This document shows positions 28,508 to 38,186 of a DNA stretch of 45,184 nt, piece by piece. The notes beneath the pieces are model-generated. The model had not been told where the DNA came from. It saw only the letters and a program-made list of their open reading frames with translations, and did no database searches. Position 1 is the stretch's first letter. Each line of letters opens with the position of its first letter. Source of the stretch: Pseudomonadota bacterium (lineage in GTDB: Bacteria > Pseudomonadota > Gammaproteobacteria > Burkholderiales > REEB80). The stretch covers positions 1 to 45,184 of the forward strand of contig JAGXAQ010000013.1 of NCBI GenBank assembly GCA_018971485.1. Direction: 5' to 3'. The position numbers and the translations under genes were made by a program.

Positions 28508-28852
28508 ATGGATTCGTGTCATACATTTGAGGATGCGCGCAACCTGATTCGGGAATTCGTCAGGGGCCGGGACTGGGAACGGTTTCATACCCCGAAAAAT
28601 CTTGCTACTGCCCTGAGTATCGAAGCCAGTGAACTGCTGGAACCTTTTCAGTGGCTTGAATCGGGCAGAAAAGATGAGCTTGATGAGGCTGAATGGAAGG
28701 CTGTCCGCTTCGAAATGGCTGATGTACTTGCTTATCTGGTACTCCTTGCGGACAAGCTGGATGTGGATCTTTATGAAGCCTTGCTTGAAAAAATGAAGTT
28801 AAACCAGACCCGTTATCCGTTGGATACAGTACGGGGTAATACCTGCAACTAG
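28508..28852 (+). CDS. MazG-like nucleotide pyrophosphohydrolase (dCTPase/iMazG type)
   Basis: A 114-residue all-helical NTP pyrophosphohydrolase. It has the metal-binding motif E39-xx-E42 with E45 (SIEASELLEPFQW) and E69-xx-D72 (EMADVLAYLVLLADKL), as in the MazG-related family that includes mouse DCTPP1/RS21-C6. NLATALSIEASEL is diagnostic. It should hydrolyse non-canonical or excess (d)NTPs to the monophosphate and pyrophosphate (house-cleaning). GGGAG lies about eight bases before the ATG. It directly follows the phosphoribosyltransferase pseudogene. Confidence 0.9.
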   Translation: MDSCHTFEDARNLIREFVRGRDWERFHTPKNLATALSIEASELLEPFQWLESGRKDELDEAEWKAVRFEMADVLAYLVLLADKLDVDLYEALLEKMKLNQTRYPLDTVRGNTCN

Positions 28853-28977
28853 TTGCAATATCATGAATCAGGCATTATATCCTGTTATTGAGGGTTTGCA
28901 GGCTGATGAACCAGTTGGCAGGTTAAGGTGCAATGCAGGAATGTGTTCAGGTTATATATCTAAGTGAGGTTAGAACC

Positions 28978-29676
28978 ATGATGATAGTGCGTAAGAGTGA
29001 AGACAGGGGCCATGCAGAACATGGGTGGCTTGAAAGTTATCACAGTTTTTCGTTTGCTGGCTACCATGATCCCCTGCAGATGGGATGGGGGCCCTTGCGG
29101 GTCATCAATGAGGATCGGGTTCAGCCTGGTAAGGGATTTGGTTTGCATGGTCATGAGGATATGGAAATCATCAGTTATGTGCTTCAGGGCGAACTGGCTC
29201 ATCGTGACAGCATGGGCAATGGGACAGTGATTAAGCCCGGGGATGTGCAGCGCATGAGTGCTGGTACAGGGATAAAACATAGTGAATTCAATCCATCTGA
29301 CCGGGAGCCGGTTCATTTTCTGCAGATTTGGATTGAACCTAATCAACATGGTCTGGAGCCAAGTTATGAGCAGAAATTTTTTGAACCTGAAAGCAAGAAA
29401 GATCAGTTTCGTTTGATTGCGTCATCGGATGGCAGGGATGAAAGCGTGCTGATTCATCAGGCGGCTGATGTGTATTCCAGTCTTCTAAGCGCTGGTAAAA
29501 GCCTGTCATTTCTGACCACAGCTGGCAGGCTTGCCTATCTGCATCTGGTTCAAGGTGAGCTGGATGTAAATGGTATTGTGGTCAAAGCAGGTGACGCCAT
29601 TAAGGTCGATCTGGAGCAGGAGCTTAACATTGATGCCCAGCAGGATTCAGAATTCCTCCTTTTTGCCTTTGGTTGA
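28978..29676 (+). CDS. Pirin family protein (YhhW-like quercetin dioxygenase type)
   Basis: A bicupin protein of about 232 residues. The N-terminal cupin shows the metal ligands GLHGHEDMEIISYVLQGELAH (His-x-His, Glu) and GIKHSEFN (third His), the pattern of YhhW/pirin proteins with quercetinase activity in vitro. The conserved HGWLESYHSFSFAGYHDP opening and FLQIWI strand are present. The C-terminal cupin is degenerate (YLHLVQGELDVNG). I start at ATG 28978; the frame extends 15 codons upstream to 28933 without family support. The physiological substrate is unknown. Confidence 0.92.
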   Translation: MMIVRKSEDRGHAEHGWLESYHSFSFAGYHDPLQMGWGPLRVINEDRVQPGKGFGLHGHEDMEIISYVLQGELAHRDSMGNGTVIKPGDVQRMSAGTGIKHSEFNPSDREPVHFLQIWIEPNQHGLEPSYEQKFFEPESKKDQFRLIASSDGRDESVLIHQAADVYSSLLSAGKSLSFLTTAGRLAYLHLVQGELDVNGIVVKAGDAIKVDLEQELNIDAQQDSEFLLFAFG

Positions 29677-30100
29677 ATGATGTCTTATAACGGTCGAATT
29701 TCGTAGGTTTATCTGGGAAATACAGATGCTGGTTCAACTGGTATCATTAGATAACGGGGCAAGGTATCAGATTGTTTCAGTACTCTTTTATCGTAGGGGA
29801 TGGCTGCAATTGTTTAAGTCGTAAGGGCAATCAGGGCACCCTGATGTGGTTGTATGTAGGACGTAATATATTGATTATGATGTTTGACTTGAATATTTCC
29901 AGTAAGCCATTATGATTGAGATATGGCCTGTTTCAGAACAAGAAGAAAAATAGGCCTACAGACTAAAGCGGTTTATATTTTCTAAGTGTACTTCAGGGTG
30001 AATCAAGGAAAGTCGTTAACGACATGGTTGGAATTTGAATATGGCCAGGCAATCTGCTTTTGTATTGTGGCGGTTGTTAGTCTAAGTTTAATGGCGAGAT
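29677..30100. other. Non-coding stretch with a candidate promoter
   Basis: No gene seen. TTGAAT (29889-29894) and TATGAT (29911-29916), 16 bases apart, could drive the downstream GGDEF gene with a leader of about 180 bases. No riboswitch fold was recognised. Confidence 0.35.
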
Positions 30101-31240
30101 GTGATTTCTGACTGTGCATTGAGCGAAAAGGTTCGTGGGATGGGTTTGGATGAACGGTGCTTGCTTGCTGAAATTGACCGGTTGAATCAGGTTATTGATG
30201 GGTTAAAGAAGCGTCTGAGAGGTTGTGCCCCAGATGTGGAAGGAGATTTACCAGGGCAAAGCTACGAGAAAAACAGGATGGATGGTGTTGCTCTAGAGCC
30301 GGATGTCCAGCCATCCTTATTACAGGAAGGGTCTCTTTTCAGGCAGATGTTTGAACGACATACAGCAGTAATGCTGTTGATTGATCCAAAAGCGCGCATG
30401 ATTATTGATGCTAATCATGCTGCCGCAGAGTTTTATGGTTATTCCATAGAACAGCTTCGTGGTATGAAGGTTAGTCAAATCAATGCCCAGCCTGAATCAG
30501 AAATAGCCTCACAACGTCAACAGGCCATACGGGGAGAAAAAAGCCGCTTTGTCTTTGATCACCGCCTGTCAAATGGATTGATCCGCTCTGTTGAGGTATA
30601 TATTTCCACGATCATATATCGAAACAGGACACTCTTTTTTTCTATTATCCATGATATTACAGATCGGGTTCTGGCTGAGGAGAAAATCCGGAATCTGGCT
30701 TTTTATGATCCTTTAACCAAGCTGCCCAATCGTCGGTTACTGGATGATCGTTTAGGCCAGGCGTTAACCGTGAGTAAGCGTAGTCATCGGTATGTTGCCT
30801 TGATGCTTATTGATTTGGACAACTTCAAGCTGCTCAATGATACTTATGGTCATGCAGTAGGAGATTTATTGTTGATTGAAGTTGCTTTGCGTCTTAAAAG
30901 TTGTGTGCGGGAGATGGATACACTTGCCCGTTTTGGTGGGGATGAGTTTGTAGTGATTCTAAGCCAGTTGCATTCGGATATACATCAGTCTATCTCTACT
31001 GCCCGGCAGGTTGCAGAAAAGATACGCAAGAAACTGAGCCTGCCTTATTTTCTTTTGACCCGACAGGATGGGTTACAGGATAATCTTGTCGAATACCAAT
31101 GTACGCCAAGCATTGGAATGGTGGTGTTTATCGCTCATGAGATGAGTGCAGAAGCTGTTCTCCGGCGAGCTGATGTGGCCATGTATCAGGCCAAGAATCT
31201 AGGGGGAAACCAGGCCTGTTTTTATGAAAAGGGTAAGTAG
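30101..31240 (+). CDS. PAS-GGDEF diguanylate cyclase
   Basis: A 379-residue cytoplasmic protein. After a short N-terminal coiled coil (ERCLLAEIDRLNQVIDGLKK) comes a PAS domain (about 80-190, ending HDITDRVLAEE) and a GGDEF domain (about 200-378). The cyclase signature is intact at 279-283 (FGGDEF), with an RxxD product-inhibition site at Arg270-Asp273, so it should make c-di-GMP with feedback control. There is no EAL domain. The start is a GTG at 30101; an ATG at 30140 is possible. A much larger c-di-GMP protein follows 220 bases downstream on the same strand. Confidence 0.93.
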   Translation: MISDCALSEKVRGMGLDERCLLAEIDRLNQVIDGLKKRLRGCAPDVEGDLPGQSYEKNRMDGVALEPDVQPSLLQEGSLFRQMFERHTAVMLLIDPKARMIIDANHAAAEFYGYSIEQLRGMKVSQINAQPESEIASQRQQAIRGEKSRFVFDHRLSNGLIRSVEVYISTIIYRNRTLFFSIIHDITDRVLAEEKIRNLAFYDPLTKLPNRRLLDDRLGQALTVSKRSHRYVALMLIDLDNFKLLNDTYGHAVGDLLLIEVALRLKSCVREMDTLARFGGDEFVVILSQLHSDIHQSISTARQVAEKIRKKLSLPYFLLTRQDGLQDNLVEYQCTPSIGMVVFIAHEMSAEAVLRRADVAMYQAKNLGGNQACFYEKGK

Positions 31241-31463
31241 TTACTAATTGAATTTAAAATAAAATATTTTTATCAAGACATATTTTTCTAAATCAAAATT
31301 CACAGCGTGTGGTTATCATCAGGATTGGAATAAGCCGGTTTTAAAATTACATGCCTGTTCGAGCATAATCCGCAAAGTATAGAACGTCAATATTTACAAT
31401 TGGTTATAGGCTAACGTAAGATGTAGGCATTAGGCAGGTTTGCTGCCGATCCTGTGGGAAGCT

Positions 31464-34400
31464 ATGGTCGATTCTACGCGCTCTAACATGTCGCCTTCTG
31501 GATCACCTGATAGTGACAGGCGTTTTAAGGCAGTGATTGAAGCCATTCCTCTCCCTTTAGCCTTAAACGATGGGGAGGGTTTTATTCATTATCTGAATAA
31601 AGCCTTTATCCAGAAAATTGGCTATACCCTGAGTGATATTCCTGATTTGGCCACCTGGTGGCCCAAAGCCTATCCAGATCCAGCCTATCGACAGCAGGTT
31701 ATTGACCAGTGGCAGCAGAACATGGACAAGGCGCGGATTACGACAGATTCGTTTGTTCCCATGGAAGTGAATATCTGTTGCAAGGATGGTCATATCCGCC
31801 CCTTTTTGGTCAGCCCGGCTACACTGGATTTAGGGGCGAATAACCTGCATCTGGTTATTTTGTGGGATGTCAGTGACATCCGGCAAATGGAAAAGGCCGT
31901 TTGGTTTCGCCAGTTTGGCCTGAACCGGGCAGGAGAGGCAATTCTTTGGATGGATGAAAGAGGGCATATCCTTGACGCTAATGAGACTGCCAGCCGGAAG
32001 TTTGGCTATTCTGGCGAGGAGTTGTCCCGAATGGCTATTTCTGATCTTAATCCCCATCTTTCCGAGGAAACCTGGTCTCAATTCTGGCAGGACCTGAAAC
32101 AAAAAGGGGGGGTCAGTTTTGAATCCACCTGCTGGTGCCAGAATGGCATGGTTATCCCGGTTGAGATTGTAGTCAATTATTTCGAGTATGAGGGGACAGG
32201 CTACAATTGTGCCCTTATTCATGACATCACTGAAAGAAAGAACTCAGAAGCCCGTATTGAACGTTTAAGCAAGCTTTATCGTGCCTTGAGTGAGGTCAAT
32301 CAGGCCATTGTCCGGATGGAAAGTGAAGAGGCACTTTTTCCTCTGGTCTGCCAGATGGCAGTTGATTTTGGAGGATTAAAGCTGGCGTGGATAGGGCAGG
32401 CTCACCCCAGGACATTGATAATTGAACCACTGGTTAGTTATGGCAAGGGTTCTGATTACCTGAAAAAAATTGTTGTTTCCATGGATCCGGTTCTTCCTGA
32501 GGGCCAGGGACCGACTGGAACAGCCTATCGGGATAACCGCATTGTGATTGTAAACCGTTATCTTGAGACTGATATGACACGCCCATGGCATAAGGAGGCA
32601 AAGCGTTATGACTGGAAAAGCTGTGCCAGCTTTCCCATCCTTCGTTCTGGAAAACCTTTTGTGGTTTTGAGTGTGTATCACGATAGTGAAAATGCTTTTG
32701 ATGAGGAGACGATTGCCCTGCTTGATGAGATGGTCCGGGATGTGTCATTTGCACTGGATGGCTTTGACAAGGAAAAATTGCGCCAGGTTTATGAAAGTAA
32801 TCTTTTGTCCAGTGAGCGGCATTTTCGGGCCTATTTTGAACGCTCCATGGTAGGAATGGCAGCCGTTGGCCCGTATCGGAACTGGATAGAAGTGAATGAT
32901 ACCTTAAGCAAGATGCTTGGTTACTCAAACGAGGAATTGATGTCAATGACCTGGTTTGAGGTGTCTCATCCGGATGAGCTTTTTGAATGTGAGGAAATGT
33001 TTGAGCGGATTATGCGGGGTGAGCTTGAGGAATATGAAATGGATAAGCGGTTTATCCGAAAAAATGGCGAAATCCTGCATGTTCACCTGGCTGTTCGTGC
33101 AGTGAGAAAGGAAGATGGCTTGCTGGATTATCTTGTGGTACTGGTCGATGACATTACGGAAACAAGGGATCAGCAGCGGCGTCTTGAGCAGCTGGTTCAT
33201 CATGACACGCTGACCGGATTGCCCAACAGGGTGCTGCTTAATGATCGCCTTGAAATGGCTCTGGCGCAGGCAAGAAGGACGGGCGAAAACCTGGCGGTAG
33301 GTTTTATGGATCTGGATGGATTCAAGCCTGTCAATGATACTTTTGGTCATGCGATGGGTGATCTGCTGCTTGTAGAGGTTGCTCAGAGGATGCTGGGAAT
33401 TTCCCGGGCAACTGATACGGTAGCCCGCCTGGGTGGGGATGAATTTGTCCTGATTCTGTCGGGCATTGCTGACGAAGCTGAATGCCGCCAGCTTTTGAAC
33501 CGTATTATGCAGACCTTGAGCGAGCCTTTTGAGATTAACGGCCATGATATTCGTATTTCAGCCAGCATCGGAGTAGCCATTTATCCTGATGATGTAACAG
33601 ATGGTGACAGTCTTTTGCGTCATGCCGATCAGGCCATGTATATAGCCAAGCAGTCCGGCCGGAACCGGATTCATTTTTTTGATGTGGTTCATGATCATTT
33701 GGCACAGGTTCGTTCTGAGGGGCTTTCACGAGTTGAAGTGGCGCTGGAACGTTCAGAGCTTGCCTTGCACTACCAACCTAAAATTAATATGCGCAGCGGC
33801 CAGGTAATAGGGATGGAGGCGTTGATCCGATGGAATCATCCTGACCGGGGATTGCTCGCGCCCGGAGAGTTTTTACCCCTGGTTGAAAACAGTGATTTTG
33901 AAATCAGGTTATCTGAATGGGTGATTTCGCAGGCAATGAAGCAGTTGTCTGAGTGGAATCAGGCTGGCATGGATTTGAGCGTCAGTGTAAATGTCCCGGC
34001 CTGTCATTTGCAGTCGCATGGCTTTGCAGATTTTATTGCCTCGGTTGTTGCAGGGTATCCTGCGGATCTGCCTGCCCTGCTTGAGCTGGAGATATTGGAG
34101 ACAGCAGCGTTAGGTGACATGGGAAGTATCATTCGTAAAATGGAGGAATGTATCCGCCTTGGTGTGCGATTCTCCATTGATGATTTTGGAACCGGTTATG
34201 CTTCGCTTGCTTATCTGCGGCGTTTACCGGCTGCCATTATCAAGATTGACCAGGTATTTGTCCGCGACATGCTGGATGACATGGATGATTTATCCATCGT
34301 TCAGGGAGTGATTGGTTTGGCAGATGCGTTCCAGAAGGAGGTTATCGCTGAAGGAGTGGAGACAATAGAACATGGCTTGAAGCTTCTGGGTATGGGGTGT

Positions 34401-34520
34401 GAGTTGGCACAGGGGTATGGTATAGCCCGCCCGATGGAGCCGATGCAGGTAATTGAATGGGTAGCCCATTATAAGGTCCCTGAAAGCTGGGTTAAAACCG
34501 GATTGAATTCGAGTGGATAG
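31464..34520 (+). CDS. PAS-PAS-GAF-PAS-GGDEF-EAL cyclic-di-GMP signalling protein
   Basis: A soluble signalling protein of 1018 residues from ATG 31464; a TTG at 31440 would add eight. Counting from that TTG, the domains are PAS (25-140), PAS (150-265, ending ALIHDITERKN), GAF (270-445, with GPTGTAYRDNRIVIVN), PAS/PAC (455-575, ending VDDITETRD), GGDEF (585-745) and EAL (765-1010). GGDEF and its RxxD site (RATD) are intact. EAL keeps EALIRW, DDFGTGYASL, KID and EGVET, but the usual NLSxxxL reads NVPACHL and ITES reads ILET. Either activity or both may persist. Ligands of the four sensor domains are unknown. Confidence 0.93.
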   Translation: MVDSTRSNMSPSGSPDSDRRFKAVIEAIPLPLALNDGEGFIHYLNKAFIQKIGYTLSDIPDLATWWPKAYPDPAYRQQVIDQWQQNMDKARITTDSFVPMEVNICCKDGHIRPFLVSPATLDLGANNLHLVILWDVSDIRQMEKAVWFRQFGLNRAGEAILWMDERGHILDANETASRKFGYSGEELSRMAISDLNPHLSEETWSQFWQDLKQKGGVSFESTCWCQNGMVIPVEIVVNYFEYEGTGYNCALIHDITERKNSEARIERLSKLYRALSEVNQAIVRMESEEALFPLVCQMAVDFGGLKLAWIGQAHPRTLIIEPLVSYGKGSDYLKKIVVSMDPVLPEGQGPTGTAYRDNRIVIVNRYLETDMTRPWHKEAKRYDWKSCASFPILRSGKPFVVLSVYHDSENAFDEETIALLDEMVRDVSFALDGFDKEKLRQVYESNLLSSERHFRAYFERSMVGMAAVGPYRNWIEVNDTLSKMLGYSNEELMSMTWFEVSHPDELFECEEMFERIMRGELEEYEMDKRFIRKNGEILHVHLAVRAVRKEDGLLDYLVVLVDDITETRDQQRRLEQLVHHDTLTGLPNRVLLNDRLEMALAQARRTGENLAVGFMDLDGFKPVNDTFGHAMGDLLLVEVAQRMLGISRATDTVARLGGDEFVLILSGIADEAECRQLLNRIMQTLSEPFEINGHDIRISASIGVAIYPDDVTDGDSLLRHADQAMYIAKQSGRNRIHFFDVVHDHLAQVRSEGLSRVEVALERSELALHYQPKINMRSGQVIGMEALIRWNHPDRGLLAPGEFLPLVENSDFEIRLSEWVISQAMKQLSEWNQAGMDLSVSVNVPACHLQSHGFADFIASVVAGYPADLPALLELEILETAALGDMGSIIRKMEECIRLGVRFSIDDFGTGYASLAYLRRLPAAIIKIDQVFVRDMLDDMDDLSIVQGVIGLADAFQKEVIAEGVETIEHGLKLLGMGCELAQGYGIARPMEPMQVIEWVAHYKVPESWVKTGLNSSG

Positions 34521-34853
34521 ATAACCATGGTTGATATGGGCTCTGGGGCTGGAATTGAAAAATCCGGATCGAAAAAGGGATGTGAATTGTGTGATCTGTA
34601 TTTTTTGAATTCAGGCGAGAATGTTTTTTAGGTAGCCTGGAACCATTGGGCCTGTCTTCTGCACGATGTTGTTTCGGAAGTATATCTTTCAAATATCCAT
34701 TTGGGGTATTGGTTTCGCGCACCCTTCTGGTTGCTCCCTGACGTCTTCTGATCAAGAATGACACAGAAAAAATCAGCTGAAAAATCGCTTTATCGCTGAA
34801 TCTTGAATAAGTTTAATGCGCCAGGGCTAGATAATTTAGGGAATAATTGACTG
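34521..34853. other. Non-coding stretch
   Basis: No gene is supported. A minus-strand frame at 34492-34764 overlaps the preceding gene and lacks a ribosome site. No terminator or strong promoter was recognised. Confidence 0.3.
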
Positions 34854-35132
34854 ATGTTTACATTACCTTCCATGTGGAACCTGATTATTTCGACGATAGT
34901 GTTTTTTATTGCTGCCTGGTATTTTCATCGGGTATTGGAGGAACATGGATTGCCAAAAGGTATGACACGAGGACTTCTGGTTTTTATGCTGGCATCCGTT
35001 ATATCCTGGGGGGCGGGGGATGCTGTAGATTGGGTCCAGGGTAAAGTTGAAGGATCTTCTGGCAGGGTGCATAATTCGCAGAATTTGACCCAGTTGCTTG
35101 ATACATTGTCCCAGCTGAAACGCCAGCATTAA
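34854..35132 (+). CDS. Small hypothetical membrane protein (92 aa)
   Basis: Not recognised. It has two hydrophobic segments (about residues 8-23, WNLIISTIVFFIAAWY, and 40-56, GLLVFMLASVISWGAG) around a short basic loop, then a polar helical tail (NLTQLLDTLSQLKRQH). It is probably a two-helix inner-membrane protein. The ribosome site is weak. A strong bidirectional terminator follows, and the gene faces the NO-reductase gene, which may be coincidental. Confidence 0.6.
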   Translation: MFTLPSMWNLIISTIVFFIAAWYFHRVLEEHGLPKGMTRGLLVFMLASVISWGAGDAVDWVQGKVEGSSGRVHNSQNLTQLLDTLSQLKRQH

Positions 35133-35186
35133 ACTTCAGGACCTGCTTTTAGGTAGAGCAATGGATATTAAGTACAGTACTTGATG

Positions 35187-35231
35187 AAAATCCGGATCAT
35201 GGCCTGAAAGCGTGCGCATGATCCGGATTTT
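35187..35231. terminator. Bidirectional intrinsic terminator
   Basis: A perfect 15-bp stem (35187-35201 with 35217-35231; AAAATCCGGATCATG and its complement) encloses a 15-base loop. A-rich sequence on the left and T-rich sequence on the right let it act in both directions. It separates the convergent 92-aa gene and the NO-reductase gene. Confidence 0.9.
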
Positions 35232-35235
35232 ATTT

Positions 35236-37566
35236 TTATTCCTTGATTAGGTTTTTTTCACATTTGCTTTCTATGGGGCGCTGTGTGGAAGGCCTTAACC
35301 ATAATGGTTTGAGCTTTAAGAAAAAATCATAGGCCATCAGCAAGGCACCCAGTGCAAAAACGACATCGCCAGGAAAACGGAGCCATTGCCACAACAAAGT
35401 GGTGTTGTAGAAAGTCAGGCTACGAGCGTAGGCATAACCATGTTGATAGACTGCAGCAAGCTGGGGCCAGCCAATGGGCCAGAAGTTCAGGGTAAGCCAC
35501 AAGACTAATCCACCGTTATACAGCCAGAATGCCCAAATTCCTAATTTTTCATTCCAGGGTGCACGCTCCCCTACTATATACCGTAAAGAGAAGTAAATCA
35601 GTCCGATGGCCAGCATGCCAAATGCTCCAAAAAGGGCTGTATGGGCATGAGCCAGTGTCAGGAAGGTACCATGTTCATAATAGTTGACCAGGGGTGCATT
35701 GAGCGTACCTCCACCAAGAACGCCTGCCCCCATGAAATTCCAGAAACCGGATCCAAGCAGGAATAGATAGGCAACCCTGTGCTGAAATCCGGCCTGTTGT
35801 CTGATTCTACGATATTGATCAAGTGATTCCAGAATAAGCAATACCAGCGGGATGACCTCGATGAATGAGAACATGGTGCCAACCCCGATCCACAAGCTTG
35901 GCCCGCCTACCCAGTAGAGGTGATGACCGGTTCCGAGATCGCCTCCTAGAAAAATCAGAATAGCTTCAAAGTAAAGGGCCCGTTCTGCAAGAATTCGGGA
36001 TACCAGCCCTAATGCCATGAGAATATAGGCGGTAATGGCAACGGTAAAAAGCTCAAAGGATTGTTCTACCCAAAGATGTACAACCCACCAGCGCCAGAAA
36101 TCGGTGATAGTGAAGGAGTGGTTGATACCAGTAATTGGAATCATGCCAAACAGATAGAGTATTGCAATGTTGACAGTACTGAGAAAAAGGATATGCTCCA
36201 CACGAATGCCACGGCCTAATGCCTTAAGTGTAGGCAGCATGGCCCGCAGGACAAGAAAGCTCCAGAATGCGAGTCCTATGAAAAACCCGATTTGCCAGAA
36301 TCGCCCAAGTTCCAGATAGGATAGCCCCTGGTTACCAAACCAGAACCAGTTCTGGTTGATGACACCCTGTATTCCAAGATAGTCTCCACCTAAAGCGCCA
36401 CCTACAATGAGAAGCGTTACCCAGAATAGAAGATCGACAAGCTTTCCTTGCCCTTTGGGTTCTTTCCCTCCAATCATGGGTGCAATAAAAAGGGCAGATC
36501 CTATCCAGGCAAGTCCAATCCAGATGATAGGGGCTTGAATATGCACGGATCGTAAAAATTCAAAAGGTAAAATGCTATTGATATTAATCCCGTAAAAATT
36601 GGTACGTTCAGCGTAATCATGGGCCATGGTTGCACCTGCTGCTATTTGTAACAGGAAGACTGCAGCCACCACCAGAAAATATTTTCCGGTTTTCTTCTGG
36701 CTTGGCGTAAGTTCTGGAAACCCTTTGAACAGTTGATGCCTGTCTTCTTCCTTTTCATGGGTCTCAATAAATCGTTTATAGAGGAAAAGGGTCAGGCCCA
36801 GCGCTGCCAGGAGCCAGAGGATAGATACCCAGGTCCAGATGAAGGTTTGGAGTGTCGGTGTATTTCCAACCAGGGGCTCGTATGGCCAGTTGCTCGTGTA
36901 GGAGTAGCTCTTCCCGGGGCGTCTTGCAACTGTGGTCAATGAAGAATACAGCAGGAAATCTGCTGCTTGCGTGGCAGTGGCTGGATTCAGGCTGCCTGCT
37001 TTGCTCCACCCTCGGGTAAAATGGTTGGTCAAGAGGTCGAGGCTGATTTTTCCTTGAAGCTCAGTCATGGCTTGAGCCAGGGCATCTGGAATTACCGAAA
37101 TCTTGTTGTGTAGCAAAGAAACGGATTGCAGTTGGGTTTGCATCTGTTTTTGAACTGCTATTTGCCTGGCCGGGCTCAGTCTGGAAAATTCTTCATGATA
37201 GATCTGATGGGCCAGGTTGGTTTCAGTTATTTTACCCAGACTGACTAGATACTGTGCTGTGTAGTCTTCACCGAAATAAGATCCCATTCCATAGAGGCTG
37301 CCATAATCCATCAGATCTGCCTGTTGAAAAGCGGCTTTACCTTGAATGATATCTTTCTTCGTCATGATGAGATGGCCGGATTGGGTGACAAACTGGGCAG
37401 GTTGCGGTGGTGCTTGCCGGTAGGTGATTACTGTAGCCCATCCAAAGGCCGCGAAGGTGAAGATCACGATAGTCAGTAAAATCCATTTCAGAACAGATGA
37501 AACCTGATCCCGTGGTTCAGCTAAGGCATGCCGGGTGTTTATTCGTGCAAGATTAGGGGAAGTCAT
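35236..37566 (-). CDS. norB: Quinol-dependent nitric oxide reductase (qNOR)
   Basis: Reduces 2 NO to N2O at the inner membrane with electrons from quinol. The 776-residue length and the fused N-terminal hydrophilic domain (about 55-235, including DLMDYGSLYGMGSYFGEDYT) identify the single-subunit qNOR rather than cytochrome-c NorBC. About 14 helices follow. Metal ligands align with cNOR: haem b His342 and His642, haem b3 His640 (HAHTALFGAFG), FeB His497, His548 and His549 (VVHLWVE, GTGHHLYW), and the essential Glu501. AAGGA precedes the ATG. It is the last gene of the minus-strand cluster, 142 bases after a DUF2249 gene. Confidence 0.97.
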   Translation of the reverse strand: MTSPNLARINTRHALAEPRDQVSSVLKWILLTIVIFTFAAFGWATVITYRQAPPQPAQFVTQSGHLIMTKKDIIQGKAAFQQADLMDYGSLYGMGSYFGEDYTAQYLVSLGKITETNLAHQIYHEEFSRLSPARQIAVQKQMQTQLQSVSLLHNKISVIPDALAQAMTELQGKISLDLLTNHFTRGWSKAGSLNPATATQAADFLLYSSLTTVARRPGKSYSYTSNWPYEPLVGNTPTLQTFIWTWVSILWLLAALGLTLFLYKRFIETHEKEEDRHQLFKGFPELTPSQKKTGKYFLVVAAVFLLQIAAGATMAHDYAERTNFYGININSILPFEFLRSVHIQAPIIWIGLAWIGSALFIAPMIGGKEPKGQGKLVDLLFWVTLLIVGGALGGDYLGIQGVINQNWFWFGNQGLSYLELGRFWQIGFFIGLAFWSFLVLRAMLPTLKALGRGIRVEHILFLSTVNIAILYLFGMIPITGINHSFTITDFWRWWVVHLWVEQSFELFTVAITAYILMALGLVSRILAERALYFEAILIFLGGDLGTGHHLYWVGGPSLWIGVGTMFSFIEVIPLVLLILESLDQYRRIRQQAGFQHRVAYLFLLGSGFWNFMGAGVLGGGTLNAPLVNYYEHGTFLTLAHAHTALFGAFGMLAIGLIYFSLRYIVGERAPWNEKLGIWAFWLYNGGLVLWLTLNFWPIGWPQLAAVYQHGYAYARSLTFYNTTLLWQWLRFPGDVVFALGALLMAYDFFLKLKPLWLRPSTQRPIESKCEKNLIKE

Positions 37567-37708
37567 GATTGATTCCTTCTGGCGTTTTTATTAAATCCAA
37601 GTTTAGTTGCTGAGTGTATTTAAACGCTGACTAAGAAACTGAATCAGGGGCGCGGGTGTCTTGCAATTTTCAGTGCACTTGTTTGTAACACCCATGCCCT
37701 GGAGGCTT

Positions 37709-37942
37709 TTAATGAACGCGTCCAATCCGTACCTGCCAGATGCGTGGTCCCTGTTCGAGATAATCCCAGGTAAACTGGTTCTTATGCTCTGCGTCAAACT
37801 GGTAATACAGCGGCTTTGGATCGTGGTCATTGACGAGGATAAAACCGGAACCCGGGCTTAATTTTTGATAGGTTTCAAAGATGATGCGGTGTCTATCCAT
37901 GGGAATCAGGCTTCGTACATCAAGAATTGGATCCTTTGTCAT
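37709..37942 (-). CDS. DUF2249 domain protein (single domain)
   Basis: A 77-residue protein covering one whole DUF2249 domain. It shows ILDVRSLIPMDRHRIIFETY, LSPGSGFILVNDHDPKPLYYQF and WDYLEQGPRIWQVRIGR. The fold is SirA/TusA-like. The family is found repeatedly beside nitric-oxide and nitrite-reductase genes, sometimes fused to hemerythrin or cupin domains, but its biochemical role is not established. AAAGGA precedes the ATG, which lies 23 bases inside the end of the upstream gene. Its neighbours argue for a role in NO metabolism. Confidence 0.9.
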   Translation of the reverse strand: MTKDPILDVRSLIPMDRHRIIFETYQKLSPGSGFILVNDHDPKPLYYQFDAEHKNQFTWDYLEQGPRIWQVRIGRVH

Positions 37943-38186
37943 GTGAATGTTCCTTTAAATTGATTGATGGGGAAAGCAACGGGTGTTGCTGAGATTGTTG
38001 CGTCAATGCATGCAAGACCCCGTTTAATCGTTCTGCCTCACGCGTATGGTTCAGCCTTAGTCGGGACCAGCCCCGGGCTGCAAGTTTGCACGCCTGTTCT
38101 ATTGCACCCTGGTTTCTTAGTTCCATCAGGGCCTCGATGAACAGACGGTTCAGCTCCTGTAAAGCATGTTGCTCTGAATGTTTCAT
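37920..38186 (-). CDS. Small helical protein of the NO-reductase cluster (88 aa)
   Basis: Not named. It is helical, with ALQELNRLFIEALMELRNQG, AIEQACKLAARGWSRLR and EAERLNGVLHALTQ. I recall similar short proteins with a conserved A(C)xLAAxGWxxLR...EAERLNGLLH pattern beside DUF2249 genes, function unknown. It overlaps the MIP18-family gene upstream by four bases and the DUF2249 gene downstream by 23, so all three are translationally coupled. Confidence 0.75.
   Translation of the reverse strand: MKHSEQHALQELNRLFIEALMELRNQGAIEQACKLAARGWSRLRLNHTREAERLNGVLHALTQQSQQHPLLSPSINLKEHSHDKGSNS

Noticed and set aside
28223-28588. 121-codon minus-strand frame
   Set aside because: It lies opposite the phosphoribosyltransferase pseudogene end and the MazG start, and has no ribosome site or motif.
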